From assembly GCA_002474325.1 (NCBI GenBank), contig DKNL01000088.1, positions 1-16,678 of the forward strand: a stretch of DNA of 16,678 bases, written 5' to 3'. Source of the stretch: Opitutales bacterium UBA7389. Lineage in GTDB: Bacteria; Verrucomicrobiota; Verrucomicrobiia; Opitutales; Opitutaceae. The notes beneath the pieces were generated by a model. The model saw nothing but the letters and a program-made list of their open reading frames with translations. It did no database searches and was not told the DNA's origin. Of this stretch, positions 1-6,897 are shown one piece after another (positions within the stretch are counted from its first letter, which is position 1; each line of letters begins with the position of its first letter). The translations under genes and the position numbers were made by a program.

Positions 1-93
1 AACCGAAGATCCTACCTCCATCCCATCTGAGCAACGCACGACGATGCTTCTAAGTGAGTTGCTTCCGAAATCTAATCCTATAGTGTAAGCCAT
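1..93 (-). CDS. araB: Ribulokinase-like FGGY carbohydrate kinase (N-terminus only)
   Basis: Only the first 31 codons lie in the window; the gene continues past base 1. The ATG is the complement of 91-93 and the product begins MAYTIGLDFGSNSLRSIVV. This closely follows the start of L-ribulokinase, where an acidic/glycine stretch (D-F-G-S-x-S-x-R) forms the first phosphate-binding loop of the FGGY/actin-like ATPase fold. Ribulokinase phosphorylates L-ribulose to L-ribulose-5-phosphate in L-arabinose catabolism. The following residues (VRCSDGMEVGSSV) also fit AraB, with its D-x-x-x-G-x-E element after the first strand. Xylulokinase and glycerol kinase share the opening motif but usually not the S-[NV]-S-x-R-x-x-V-V wording, so AraB is the best call from a short fragment. 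No clear Shine-Dalgarno precedes the start. It lies downstream of lpxA on the same strand with a 171-bp gap and is probably a separate transcription unit. Confidence 0.72.
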   Translation of the reverse strand, partial: MAYTIGLDFGSNSLRSIVVRCSDGMEVGSSV

Positions 94-187
94 GGGGATA
101 ATTCTTCTATGAAGAGCGTCCTTCTATGTCTCTAGTAGTTTAAAGTAAAAGTCTTTATTGAACATAAAAAGATCGATTCCTAAGGCC

Positions 188-217
188 ATTGTAGAATCCA
201 CACTATTAGCACAACAA
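188..217 (-). promoter_or_regulatory. Candidate sigma-70-like promoter for the sugar kinase
   Basis: Read on the minus strand, TTGTTG (complement of 212-217) is followed after 18 bases by TACAAT (complement of 188-193), about 95 bases before the kinase ATG. The -10 hexamer is good and the -35 keeps only the TTG. This is a pattern match in AT-rich DNA, so the call is weak. It would make the kinase independent of the lpx genes upstream. Confidence 0.25.
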
Positions 218-264
218 ACAAGTCATCGAAACTGGGCCTCCGGAGATAATGATCAATACCTTAA

Positions 265-1050
265 CTAGGACCCGCCAGCCAAACCGCGTTCCGAGGCCTC
301 AACGAATTCAATAAATATCTTCGCTTCTTCGGTATCGGCAATGTCGCTTTCCTTAATAGCTGCGATAGCCTGATGCCTATTGAGGCCCTCACGGAAAAAG
401 GTTCGGAATATCCGTTTGACGGCACTGATTTGGCGCGAATCGAAACCGTTTCGCTCGAGCCCTACCTTATTGAACATTCGTATTTTGGCAGGATGCCCAT
501 CCCCTAGCATAAATGGTGGAATATCCTGTTCCACCTTAGCACACCCTCCAATAAAGGAATGGCGACCTATATGGCAGAATTGGTGGATGGCTGTGCCACC
601 CCCTCCCACTCCAACGAAATCCTCGACGACGACGTGCCCCGCAAAGGTAGCCCCATTGCTAGCGATCAAGTGATTCCCAATACGACAGCAATGCCCCACA
701 TGACAGTAAGCCAAGAATAGATTGTCATCCCCAATCTCCGTGTACTCGCCTTCGTTGGTTGCCGCATTTATGGATACGTATTCGCGAATAACATTGCGAT
801 CTCCAATTCTCGTCCCCGGGGAGCCTCCCTGGAATTTCAAGTCCTGGGTTTTCATCCCAATGCTCGCAAAAGGATAGATTTCGCAAGATTCGCCGATCTC
901 CGTATTGCCCCAGATGCTCGCCTGATGCCAAACCTTGGTATTGTCGCCGATTTTCACCTCGGGACCAATCACCGAGTAGGCTCCAATTTGCACACCCAAG
1001 CCGAGCTCTGCCTTGGGGTCAATTATAGCTGTAGGATGAGCTTCAATCAC
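265..1050 (-). CDS. lpxA: UDP-N-acetylglucosamine O-acyltransferase (LpxA)
   Basis: LpxA is the cytoplasmic trimeric acyltransferase that starts lipid A synthesis by moving a 3-hydroxyacyl chain from ACP to the 3-OH of UDP-GlcNAc. The 261-aa length matches the family (E. coli 262). Residues 1-190 show hexapeptide repeats of a left-handed beta-helix (HPTAII, IGAYSVIGP, IGDRNVIRE), with the family insert FASIGMKTQDLKF at 61-73. The general-base histidine and its neighbour lie in LAYCHVGH (H117, H120, matching E. coli H122/H125). GHV at 138-140, HQFCHIG at 156-162 and IGGC at 167-170 are also conserved. The C-terminal helical domain (from GLERNGF, about 197) ends in RGL. The start is a GTG (complement of 1048-1050), chosen because MIEAHPTAII aligns with the family start; no Shine-Dalgarno is visible. 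It lies 28 bp after the lpxC-fabZ stop on the same strand and is presumably co-transcribed with it. Confidence 0.95.
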   Translation of the reverse strand: MIEAHPTAIIDPKAELGLGVQIGAYSVIGPEVKIGDNTKVWHQASIWGNTEIGESCEIYPFASIGMKTQDLKFQGGSPGTRIGDRNVIREYVSINAATNEGEYTEIGDDNLFLAYCHVGHCCRIGNHLIASNGATFAGHVVVEDFVGVGGGGTAIHQFCHIGRHSFIGGCAKVEQDIPPFMLGDGHPAKIRMFNKVGLERNGFDSRQISAVKRIFRTFFREGLNRHQAIAAIKESDIADTEEAKIFIEFVEASERGLAGGS

Positions 1051-1078
1051 AATAATATCTATATTGTATCAAGATTAT

Positions 1079-2413
1079 CTATACTTCTGCTTCTTTGTCC
1101 ACCAGCATGAACTTCAGTTCCCCCGACGAAGCCACTTTGTCTCCCACAGAACAGGTCGCCTCAGCCGTGCCGATCTTGCCCCGCATAATTTTAGTCAGCT
1201 TAACATCTATTCTCAATTGATCGCCTGGGATTACTTTGTTGCGAAACTTTACCTTGTCGATACTCATGAAAACCGCCGTCATGCCCTCATTCTTGGTCAC
1301 TCTCAGCATCAGTATGCCCGCAGCTTGAGCCATGGCTTCGATTTGCAGCACTCCCGGCATAATAGGCTGACCTGGGTAGTGGCCCTGGAAATACTCTTCG
1401 TTGATCGTGCAATTCTTTATAGCCGTAAGCTCGTCATCACCCCGGAACTCGATCACCCGATCAACCATAAGCATCGGGTAGCGGTGAGGGAGCGTTTCGA
1501 TCACCCGGCGGATGTCCAGCTCGGTTTCCATTTCGACTACGATTTTACGGCTTACCGTCGCTTTCTTCGCGTGCCCTTTTTCGAGCTCATCCATTCGCTC
1601 GTAAAGCTTCTTAGTCAATTCCGAGTTCAGGGCATGCCCTGGGCGGACTGCGACGATGTGGGCCTTTAACGGCTTCCCCAAGAGGAAGATATCGCCAACC
1701 ACATCCAGAATCTTATGACGTACGAGCTCATCTTCGAATCGCAATGGCTCTTTGGACAAAATTTTGTCCCCCTTAAGAACGATAGCATTTTCTAAACTCC
1801 CGCCCTTAATTTTCCCAAGCTTAATAAGCTCCTCGATATCTTCAAATACCGTGAATGTTCTTGCGGCCGCGATTTGCGTAGAAAATACCTCCGGGTCGAT
1901 ATCGAGTGACAAGTGCTGCGTATGGATTCCACGATCATCCGCCGACGTACAAGTGACTTTAAATCCGTCGTAGGGCAAAGCGATAAGCGATGAATTCCCC
2001 TTGGAAACGGAGATCGGCTTATCGAGGGAAAACACCTCACGTTCAGCCTCCTGCTCGACCGGTTCCCCCTCGAGAATCATATTTACGTAGGCACGGGCGG
2101 AGCCATCCATAATGGGAGGTTCGCTGGCATCCATTTCGATCACCACGTTGTCGATCTCCATACCATGCAGAGCCGCCATAACATGTTCGACCGTGTGAAT
2201 TTGAGCATGGCCCGATTTTAAGGTAGTGTTGCGGACAAGGTCGCCAACTTGGGAAATGTGAGGCGTAAACTCGGGCTTTTCGTGCAAATCCACGCGGCGA
2301 ATTACGACTCCATGATTCTCCGGAGCGGGCCTTAGCGTGAGTCGGGAGGTGTTTCCCGTATGTAGAGCGGGGCCATTGATGGAAACTTCTCTCAAGAGGG
2401 AGCGCTGTTTCAT
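1079..2413 (-). CDS. lpxC/fabZ: Bifunctional UDP-3-O-acyl-GlcNAc deacetylase / 3-hydroxyacyl-ACP dehydratase (LpxC-FabZ fusion)
   Basis: This 444-aa protein joins two enzymes. Residues 1 to about 275 are LpxC, the zinc deacetylase of the committed step of lipid A synthesis: TVEH (E76, H77), EPPIMDGSA (98-106), AARTF (183-187), HKILDVVGD (H233, D237 zinc ligands) and RPGH (H260, general acid). After a charged linker (about 276-295), residues 296-444 are FabZ, the hot-dog-fold dehydratase of fatty acid elongation: LPHRYPMLMVDRV (308-320) and GHYPGQPIMPGVLQIEAMAQ, with the catalytic pair H345 and E359. The fusion is known from Bacteroidetes, Chlorobi and Verrucomicrobia, so it is not an assembly artefact. 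All catalytic residues of both halves are present. Covalent linkage would couple lipid A commitment to supply of acyl-ACP, which the downstream lpxA uses. The ATG start (complement of 2411-2413) gives the standard LpxC N-terminus (xxRSLLREVSINGPALHTG). The gene is divergent from efp, with 134 bp between them. Confidence 0.96.
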   Translation of the reverse strand: MKQRSLLREVSINGPALHTGNTSRLTLRPAPENHGVVIRRVDLHEKPEFTPHISQVGDLVRNTTLKSGHAQIHTVEHVMAALHGMEIDNVVIEMDASEPPIMDGSARAYVNMILEGEPVEQEAEREVFSLDKPISVSKGNSSLIALPYDGFKVTCTSADDRGIHTQHLSLDIDPEVFSTQIAAARTFTVFEDIEELIKLGKIKGGSLENAIVLKGDKILSKEPLRFEDELVRHKILDVVGDIFLLGKPLKAHIVAVRPGHALNSELTKKLYERMDELEKGHAKKATVSRKIVVEMETELDIRRVIETLPHRYPMLMVDRVIEFRGDDELTAIKNCTINEEYFQGHYPGQPIMPGVLQIEAMAQAAGILMLRVTKNEGMTAVFMSIDKVKFRNKVIPGDQLRIDVKLTKIMRGKIGTAEATCSVGDKVASSGELKFMLVDKEAEV

Positions 2414-2491
2414 GGTTATGGCTTAGTGGCGCCTATATCGAGAAATGACAAGCATGGAGATTTGCGAGCCCGAGGCCGCCAAACCCTCTTG

Positions 2492-2520
2492 TTGACAGCA
2501 AACCGATATCCGTCTACTCC
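2492..2520 (+). promoter_or_regulatory. Candidate sigma-70-like promoter for efp
   Basis: A consensus -35 (TTGACA, 2492-2497) is followed after 17 bases by TACTCC (2515-2520), which keeps only part of a -10. A transcript would start near 2527, about 20 bases before the efp ATG, leaving almost no leader. The same 134-bp gap must also hold the lpxC-fabZ promoter on the other strand, for which I see no convincing hexamers. Confidence 0.35.
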
Positions 2521-2547
2521 CCACGTTTTTACAATTCTACTCAATCC

Positions 2548-3105
2548 ATGCCAATCGCTTTAGACCTCCGAAAAGGCAACGTCATCAATTACAATGGGAA
2601 TCCATGCCTGATATTGGAGTCCCACCACCGAACTCCAGGCAAAGGCCAGCCAGTTGTGCAAACGAAGATGCGCAACTTGACAACCGGCCGATCAGCCGAC
2701 GTCCGCTTCCAATCGACCGAAAAAGTCGAATTACTGATGACCGAGCGTAAGAACCTTGAATTCAGCTACGAAGATCGCGGCGTCTACAATTTCATGGATT
2801 TGGAAACCTACGAAACGATCGAGCTCCAACCAGATATCCTCGAGGAAGCGATCGACTTCCTAGTACCCAACACCGAGTACGAAATCCTTTTTGTCGACGG
2901 AAATCCCGTTCAGCTGATTCTTCCTTCCACAGTGGAGCTCAAAGTAATCGAGTCACCCGAAGGAATTCGTGGCGACACAGCCAGCAATGTTCAAAAGCCA
3001 GCTAAGCTAGAGACGAATCTGACGATTCAAGTCCCGCTCTTCATTAAAGAAGGGGAAGTGATCAAGGTGAATACTAGCGATAAAAGCTATTCCGGCAGGA
3101 GCTAA
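2548..3105 (+). CDS. efp: Translation elongation factor P
   Basis: EF-P binds between the ribosomal P and E sites and relieves stalling at consecutive prolines. The 185-aa length and three-domain layout match the family: KOW-like domain I (1-63), domain II (about 64-127) and domain III (about 128-185). The loop that reaches the peptidyl-transferase centre reads TPGKGQPVVQTK with the modifiable lysine at K32 (E. coli K34). It is therefore a lysine-type EF-P, not the arginine type that is rhamnosylated. The family signature in domain III is present as IESPEGIRGDTASN (about 154-167), followed by VPLFIKEGEVIKVNT. No epmA or epmB homologue lies in the window, so modification cannot be judged. Translation begins at ATG 2548 without a Shine-Dalgarno. 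The gene is monocistronic here, divergent from lpxC-fabZ and convergent with the nucleoside phosphorylase. Two poly-proline-rich products (TolC-family start and TonB-like start) in the same window are the kind of client EF-P serves. Confidence 0.96.
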   Translation: MPIALDLRKGNVINYNGNPCLILESHHRTPGKGQPVVQTKMRNLTTGRSADVRFQSTEKVELLMTERKNLEFSYEDRGVYNFMDLETYETIELQPDILEEAIDFLVPNTEYEILFVDGNPVQLILPSTVELKVIESPEGIRGDTASNVQKPAKLETNLTIQVPLFIKEGEVIKVNTSDKSYSGRS

Positions 3106-3175
3106 ACCGTTCCGCGAAGAACTACTGAGGCGGGGAGGGTCAGTTCGATCCTCCAATTCTTCCAAACGGAGGGCA

Positions 3176-3200
3176 GGTTAGGCCCACCCTTGCCTAAACC
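3176..3200 (+). terminator. Possible weak hairpin after efp
   Basis: GGTTAGGC (3176-3183) can pair with GCCTAAACC (3192-3200) with one bulged A and an 8-nt loop. It lies 71 bases after the efp stop. There is no U-tract behind it, so it would be Rho-dependent or merely an RNA-end stabiliser. The structure is real on paper but the function is a guess. Confidence 0.25.
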
Positions 3201-3252
3201 CGAATCAAGCTTCGAGGCATTAGAGCAGGACTACGAAATCGCGCCTCCGAAT

Positions 3253-3285
3253 ACAAAAAGAGCCAGCCCCTTCAGGCCGACTCTT
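3253..3285 (-). terminator. Rho-independent terminator of the nucleoside phosphorylase gene
   Basis: Read on the minus strand, AAGAGTCGGCC and GGCTGGCTCTT (complement of 3258-3285) form an 11-bp stem with two G-U pairs around a 6-nt loop, and five further U residues follow (complement of 3253-3257). It begins 24 bases after the phosphorylase stop codon, where an intrinsic terminator is expected. On the plus strand the stem has no U-tract, so it would only weakly stop transcripts from efp. Confidence 0.8.
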
Positions 3286-3308
3286 GAAATTCTGAATTCC
3301 GATTACGG

Positions 3309-4649
3309 TCACGCGACCCGCTCAACGATCAGAGGCGGTGGCGTCGGCCGTTTCGGAGCGAGACGATAGGCAGCCTTGAAGTATTCAAGCGCTTGTTCGA
3401 GCTTTGCCTCATCGTTGTAGTGGATCATCATGAGTGGTTCGCCCTGCTTAACTTGCGTACCTACTTTCTTGATTTCCGAAACGCCCACTGCGTAGTCGAT
3501 CTTTCCTTCCTCATCGGCTCCCGCTCCCAGAAGGTGCACGCCCTTGGCGATCTGGGACGCATTAATAGTGTGGACGTATCCACGTTTTGGAGCCGGCAAT
3601 TTGCGGATATGCTTGGCCACCGGGAACTTTTCTGGATCGTCAATATAACTGGTGTCTCCACCTTGGTTGGCGATGATTTCCTTGAGCTTCTCCAAAGCCA
3701 CTCCGTCTTCAATGTGACGCTGAACGGTTTGCTTGGCTGAAAGCGTCGAACCGGCAACCCCTGCCAGGCGAACAATCTCCATACCCAGCTTCAAAACTAG
3801 CTCTTTCAAATCCTCGGGACCTTCACCCTTGAGCAAGTCAATAGCTTCCTTGAGCTCTAGCGATGTACCAACGGTATCGCCCAGCGGCTGATTCATATCT
3901 GTAACCAAAGCCACGCAGCGGCGCTTCATCGAGCGACCCACTCGCGTCATCGATCGAGCCAACTGCTTGGCTTGCTCGAGATCGCGAATGAAAGAACCGT
4001 TGCCCCATTTGACATCGATCACCAATCCTTCCGCTCCCTCAGCAAGCTTTTTGGATAGCACGCTTCCAGTAATAAGTGGCAAGCTAGGGATAGTTGCTGT
4101 CTTCTTACGCAGTTCATACAGCTTCGCGTCGGCAGGAGCCAGTTCTTCGCTCTGGCGAACCATCGCTCCCCCGATCCTCTCCAACTGAGCGATAAAGCCA
4201 TCGATATCCATTATCGGATTGAACCCAGGCACCGCACTCAGCTTGTCCAAAGTGCTAACGGCAAAGTCCTGATCCACGCTACCCATCATGGGAAGCACTA
4301 TACCGCTGGCGACCGCCAGAGGCACCAACACCAAAGAGGTTTTGTCGCCCACGCCCCCTGTAGAATATTTGTCGATCTTTGGTTTGGCGATATGCGAAAG
4401 ATCGATCACCTCCCCCGAAAGCATCATTTCTTCCGTAAGGATGGCCGTTTCTTGGGCTGACATTCCTTGAAAGAATATTGCCATTGCCATCGCCGCCATT
4501 TGGAAATCAGGCATTTCCCCGTCCAATATGGAATCAATTATGTACCTGATTTCCTCTTTTGAGAACTCTTGCCCATCCCGTTTCTTTTCGATGAGATAAG
4601 CGTAGCTCGGTTTGATAAATCTACGTGTGCTTAAGGTTTTTCTAACCAT
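3309..4649 (-). CDS. deoA: Thymidine/pyrimidine-nucleoside phosphorylase with an altered family signature
   Basis: The family (DeoA/Pdp) splits thymidine or uridine with phosphate into the free base and (deoxy)ribose-1-phosphate for pyrimidine salvage. The 446-aa protein has the usual length and three-part fold: helical domain (about 1-75), nucleotide-phosphate domain (KYSTGGVGDKTS, 94-105), and C-terminal PYNP domain from about 355 (IDYAVGV..V..GEPLMMIHYND). The base-binding residues are kept: R181 in ELRKKTATIPS and S196/K200 in ITGSVLSKK. K94, S96 and S105 of the phosphate loop are also kept. The odd feature is residues 123-132: the family wording S-G-R-G-L-G-H-T-G-G between MM and TLDKLE is entirely replaced by GSVDQDFAVS at equal length, and the E after DKL is S138. 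One phosphate ligand (E. coli S113) is therefore glycine, while T133 (E. coli T123) remains. Start is ATG (complement of 4647-4649), no Shine-Dalgarno. Monocistronic, divergent from argS. Assignment to the family is firm; activity is not. Confidence 0.88.
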   Translation of the reverse strand: MVRKTLSTRRFIKPSYAYLIEKKRDGQEFSKEEIRYIIDSILDGEMPDFQMAAMAMAIFFQGMSAQETAILTEEMMLSGEVIDLSHIAKPKIDKYSTGGVGDKTSLVLVPLAVASGIVLPMMGSVDQDFAVSTLDKLSAVPGFNPIMDIDGFIAQLERIGGAMVRQSEELAPADAKLYELRKKTATIPSLPLITGSVLSKKLAEGAEGLVIDVKWGNGSFIRDLEQAKQLARSMTRVGRSMKRRCVALVTDMNQPLGDTVGTSLELKEAIDLLKGEGPEDLKELVLKLGMEIVRLAGVAGSTLSAKQTVQRHIEDGVALEKLKEIIANQGGDTSYIDDPEKFPVAKHIRKLPAPKRGYVHTINASQIAKGVHLLGAGADEEGKIDYAVGVSEIKKVGTQVKQGEPLMMIHYNDEAKLEQALEYFKAAYRLAPKRPTPPPLIVERVA

Positions 4650-4747
4650 TAGAGGATTGCTAAAACATGCGTTGCTACAGACAAAACACTGAACGTCATC
4701 AGCTTACATGAGAATAGCTCAGGCACTCCAAGTTCGTTCAGCATGAT

Positions 4748-4776
4748 TTCAAAGCTGGCGGAAACGGTGTTAAAAC
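4748..4776 (+). promoter_or_regulatory. Candidate sigma-70-like promoter for the argS leader
   Basis: TTCAAA (4748-4753) and TAAAAC (4771-4776) are separated by exactly 17 bases; each hexamer matches the consensus at four of six positions. Transcription would begin near 4783, giving a leader of about 220 bases before the argS ATG, with the small ORF at 4830 inside it. Confidence 0.35.
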
Positions 4777-4817
4777 GATCCTAGTGAATGCGTTTCGCCT
4801 GAACGACCACCAATTTT

Positions 4818-4919
4818 GAAGGAGGTATTATGCCACACGTGTCAAGACCCCGAATCAGGGCTTTTTTCAAGGGTAAAACCTTGGCATCTGGGACCCGATT
4901 GGTGAGAGCAACGTCATAG
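4818..4919 (+). CDS. Possible 29-codon argS leader peptide with strong Shine-Dalgarno
   Basis: GAAGGAGGT at 4818-4826 is the only full anti-SD complement at a sensible distance from a start codon that I see in the window. The ATG follows at 4830, four bases after the GGAGG core. The frame runs 29 codons to TAG at 4917-4919 and begins MPHVSRPRIRAFFKGK, with three Arg codons of different kinds (AGA 4845, CGA 4851, AGG 4857) within five codons. A hairpin followed by six T residues overlaps those codons. Its position ahead of arginyl-tRNA synthetase invites the reading of a translated attenuation leader, though the peptide itself is probably not a functional protein. The alternative is a chance ORF in a 353-bp gap. 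I know of no described homologue. Confidence 0.35.
   Translation, partial: EGGIMPHVSRPRIRAFFKGKTLASGTRLVRATS
4844..4867 (+). terminator. Terminator-like hairpin in the argS leader (possible attenuator)
   Basis: AAG-A-CCC (4844-4850) can pair with GGG-CTT (4858-4863) as six base pairs with one bulged A and a 7-nt loop, followed directly by a T-run that completes TTTTTT at 4862-4867. The stem is short and would be weak alone. It sits about 135 bases before the argS ATG, so if it stops polymerase it reduces argS expression. A ribosome on the 29-codon ORF would cover or open it. I found no convincing competing anti-terminator; only GATTGG at 4898-4903 can pair, imperfectly, with CCGAATC in the loop. 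Confidence 0.35.
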
Positions 4920-5002
4920 GCAATGACAAAGCCCGATTATTGGCGATCGGCAAGACAATGCGCTTGCTCAGCCGACAGGGTACTCTTTTATTCCGCCTTC
5001 CT

Positions 5003-6760
5003 ATGCAAGATTGGTTCGACGTAGCAAAGAAACTGGAATCCCTCGCTTTAAAAGCCGCGCAAAGGGCCAACTTAGAGACAGACGTTTTTTCCCCTGACGT
5101 TCATCCTGCGGATCCAAGATTTGGCGACGCTCAAATAAACGGAGCTCTCCCCTACGCGAAACGCCTGAAAACGAACCCACGAGAAATCGCCCAACAGCTC
5201 GTGGATCAACTCAATCAAGACCCGGAAATAACGAGCGTCGCTGAATTGAGTATCGCCGGGCCCGGCTTCATCAACATCCGTTTCAATAGCGAATTCTTCC
5301 TCATGTGGCTGCGAGCCTTTACCACGGAAGAAGATTTTCAGGCTTCCGCATCGCGGATATTCGCAGGCGAACGCGTTGTCGTCGACTACGGGTCGCCAAA
5401 TACGGCAAAGCAAATGCATGTAGGCCACATCCGCGCCATCGTGATTGGAGAAGCTATCTGCCGTCTACTCGAGTTTTGCGGAGCGAAAGTTACCCGCGAC
5501 AACCACATTGGGGACTGGGGAACGCCCTACGGAAAGCTATTCTACGCCTATAAACGGTACCTCAATAAGACTGCTCTCGAGGAAGATCCCTTGGGCGAAC
5601 TGGAGCGTTTGTACAAATTGGGAAGCCGATTGGCTAACGACGACGAAGCCACACTGGAGGAGTGCCGCAAAGAACTGGTCAAGTTGCAATTAGGCGATCC
5701 GGACGCGATTGCTCTTTGGAAACGGGTAAACGAATTGAGTATCGATGGGCTAAAGGAGATCTATGACCTACTAAATGTACATTTCGATTGTTTCCTAGGA
5801 GAAAGCTTTTATCGAGACCAGGTCGGACGTGTTTATGAGGAACTCCAGGAGACAGGTCTAGCTGAAGAAAGCGAAGGTGCACTCGTGGTATTTCATCCGG
5901 AACATAAGCGTTACGCCAAGCAGCCATTCATCATACGGAAGTCCGATGGGGCTAGCAACTACGCCACCACTGACTTAGCCACAATGCTCTACCGCCAGGA
6001 GCACTTTAAAGCAACAAGAGTCATCATCGTAACGGACGACCGGCAAAAGGACCATTTCGAACAATTGGATCTGACAACGAAGAAGTGGTTCAATCAGACC
6101 AACCGGAGCCGACCTGAATTTCGGCATGTTATGTTCGGCAAGATCATGGGCGATGACGGCAAACCCATCAAGTCGCGATCCGGCGACCCCATTCGGCTTA
6201 AGGATCTCGTCTATGAATCAATTGATCGAGCCTACGCCATCGTTAAGGGGAAAAATCCCGATATGGCCGAGGAAGAACACAAGCAAATCGCGACGACTGT
6301 CGGCATCAGCGCCATCAAGTACGCAGACCTATCGCCAAATCGGACAAGCAACTACGTTTTCTCATGGGATAAATTGCTATCTTTCGAGGGCAACACCGCT
6401 CCCTATCTCCTTTACGCAGCCGCCCGCATACAGAGTATCTTCAGAAAGGCGGGCGTCTCAATGAAGTTCGACGACGCGGCAGCAACACCCTTCGAAACGG
6501 ACGAAGAAATAGCTCTGGCCAGGAAAATCATGGAAATCGTAGGGGTCCTCCATTCGACAATTGAGACACTGCGACCTCACCTTCTCTGCACCTATCTTTT
6601 CGAGCTAGCGGGCGCCTTTAGCGCCTTCTACAATGCCAACAAAGTGATAGTCGACGACGCGGGGATTAAGGCGAGGAGGCTCATCCTCTGCCAACGTTCT
6701 TTACTGGTATTGAAAATCGGATTGTCTTTGCTGGGTATCAGGACACTGGACCGCATGTAA
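5003..6760 (+). CDS. argS: Arginyl-tRNA synthetase
   Basis: ArgRS is the cytoplasmic class I synthetase that charges tRNA-Arg. From ATG 5003 the product is 585 aa (E. coli 577). The N-terminal additional domain (about 1-95) includes FGDAQINGAL. The catalytic Rossmann fold holds SPNTAKQMHVGH (131-142) with the HIGH-type motif HVGH, DNHIGDWGTPYGKL (about 167-179), and the KMSKS-equivalent KPIKSRSG (387-394), whose loosened form is normal for ArgRS. The DALR anticodon-binding domain occupies about 450-585 and ends in the typical final Met. A longer frame opens at TTG 4940, adding 21 residues, but those do not resemble ArgRS, and MQDWFDVAKKLE fits the family start, so I chose 5003. No Shine-Dalgarno precedes either. 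The gene stands alone on the plus strand, divergent from the nucleoside phosphorylase, behind a long leader that may be regulatory. Confidence 0.95.
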   Translation: MQDWFDVAKKLESLALKAAQRANLETDVFSPDVHPADPRFGDAQINGALPYAKRLKTNPREIAQQLVDQLNQDPEITSVAELSIAGPGFINIRFNSEFFLMWLRAFTTEEDFQASASRIFAGERVVVDYGSPNTAKQMHVGHIRAIVIGEAICRLLEFCGAKVTRDNHIGDWGTPYGKLFYAYKRYLNKTALEEDPLGELERLYKLGSRLANDDEATLEECRKELVKLQLGDPDAIALWKRVNELSIDGLKEIYDLLNVHFDCFLGESFYRDQVGRVYEELQETGLAEESEGALVVFHPEHKRYAKQPFIIRKSDGASNYATTDLATMLYRQEHFKATRVIIVTDDRQKDHFEQLDLTTKKWFNQTNRSRPEFRHVMFGKIMGDDGKPIKSRSGDPIRLKDLVYESIDRAYAIVKGKNPDMAEEEHKQIATTVGISAIKYADLSPNRTSNYVFSWDKLLSFEGNTAPYLLYAAARIQSIFRKAGVSMKFDDAAATPFETDEEIALARKIMEIVGVLHSTIETLRPHLLCTYLFELAGAFSAFYNANKVIVDDAGIKARRLILCQRSLLVLKIGLSLLGIRTLDRM

Positions 6761-6897
6761 GATCCACTAGATATCTAACAGTATCTCCTCTTTTTCTCGA
6801 CATCATAAGTGCGTTCCCCGGCCTCTGCTGGAGCATGCTCTCCCACATCTTGACTTTTCAATCAAGTAACACGACTCATTTCCCGTATTTCGTGCTA

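Noticed and set aside
380..673. Plus-strand open frame inside lpxA
   Set aside because: It overlaps a gene with clear family motifs, and its own product is proline/serine-rich with no motif; it is a shadow of lpxA.
1079..2413. LpxC-FabZ as a mis-assembled or frameshift-generated fusion
   Set aside because: One continuous frame, a sensible linker and complete active sites in both halves; the fusion is an established arrangement in Bacteroidetes, Chlorobi and Verrucomicrobia.
4940..5002. Upstream TTG start for argS adding 21 residues
   Set aside because: The added residues do not resemble the ArgRS N-terminus, TTG is a poor start, and ATG 5003 begins exactly where the family does.
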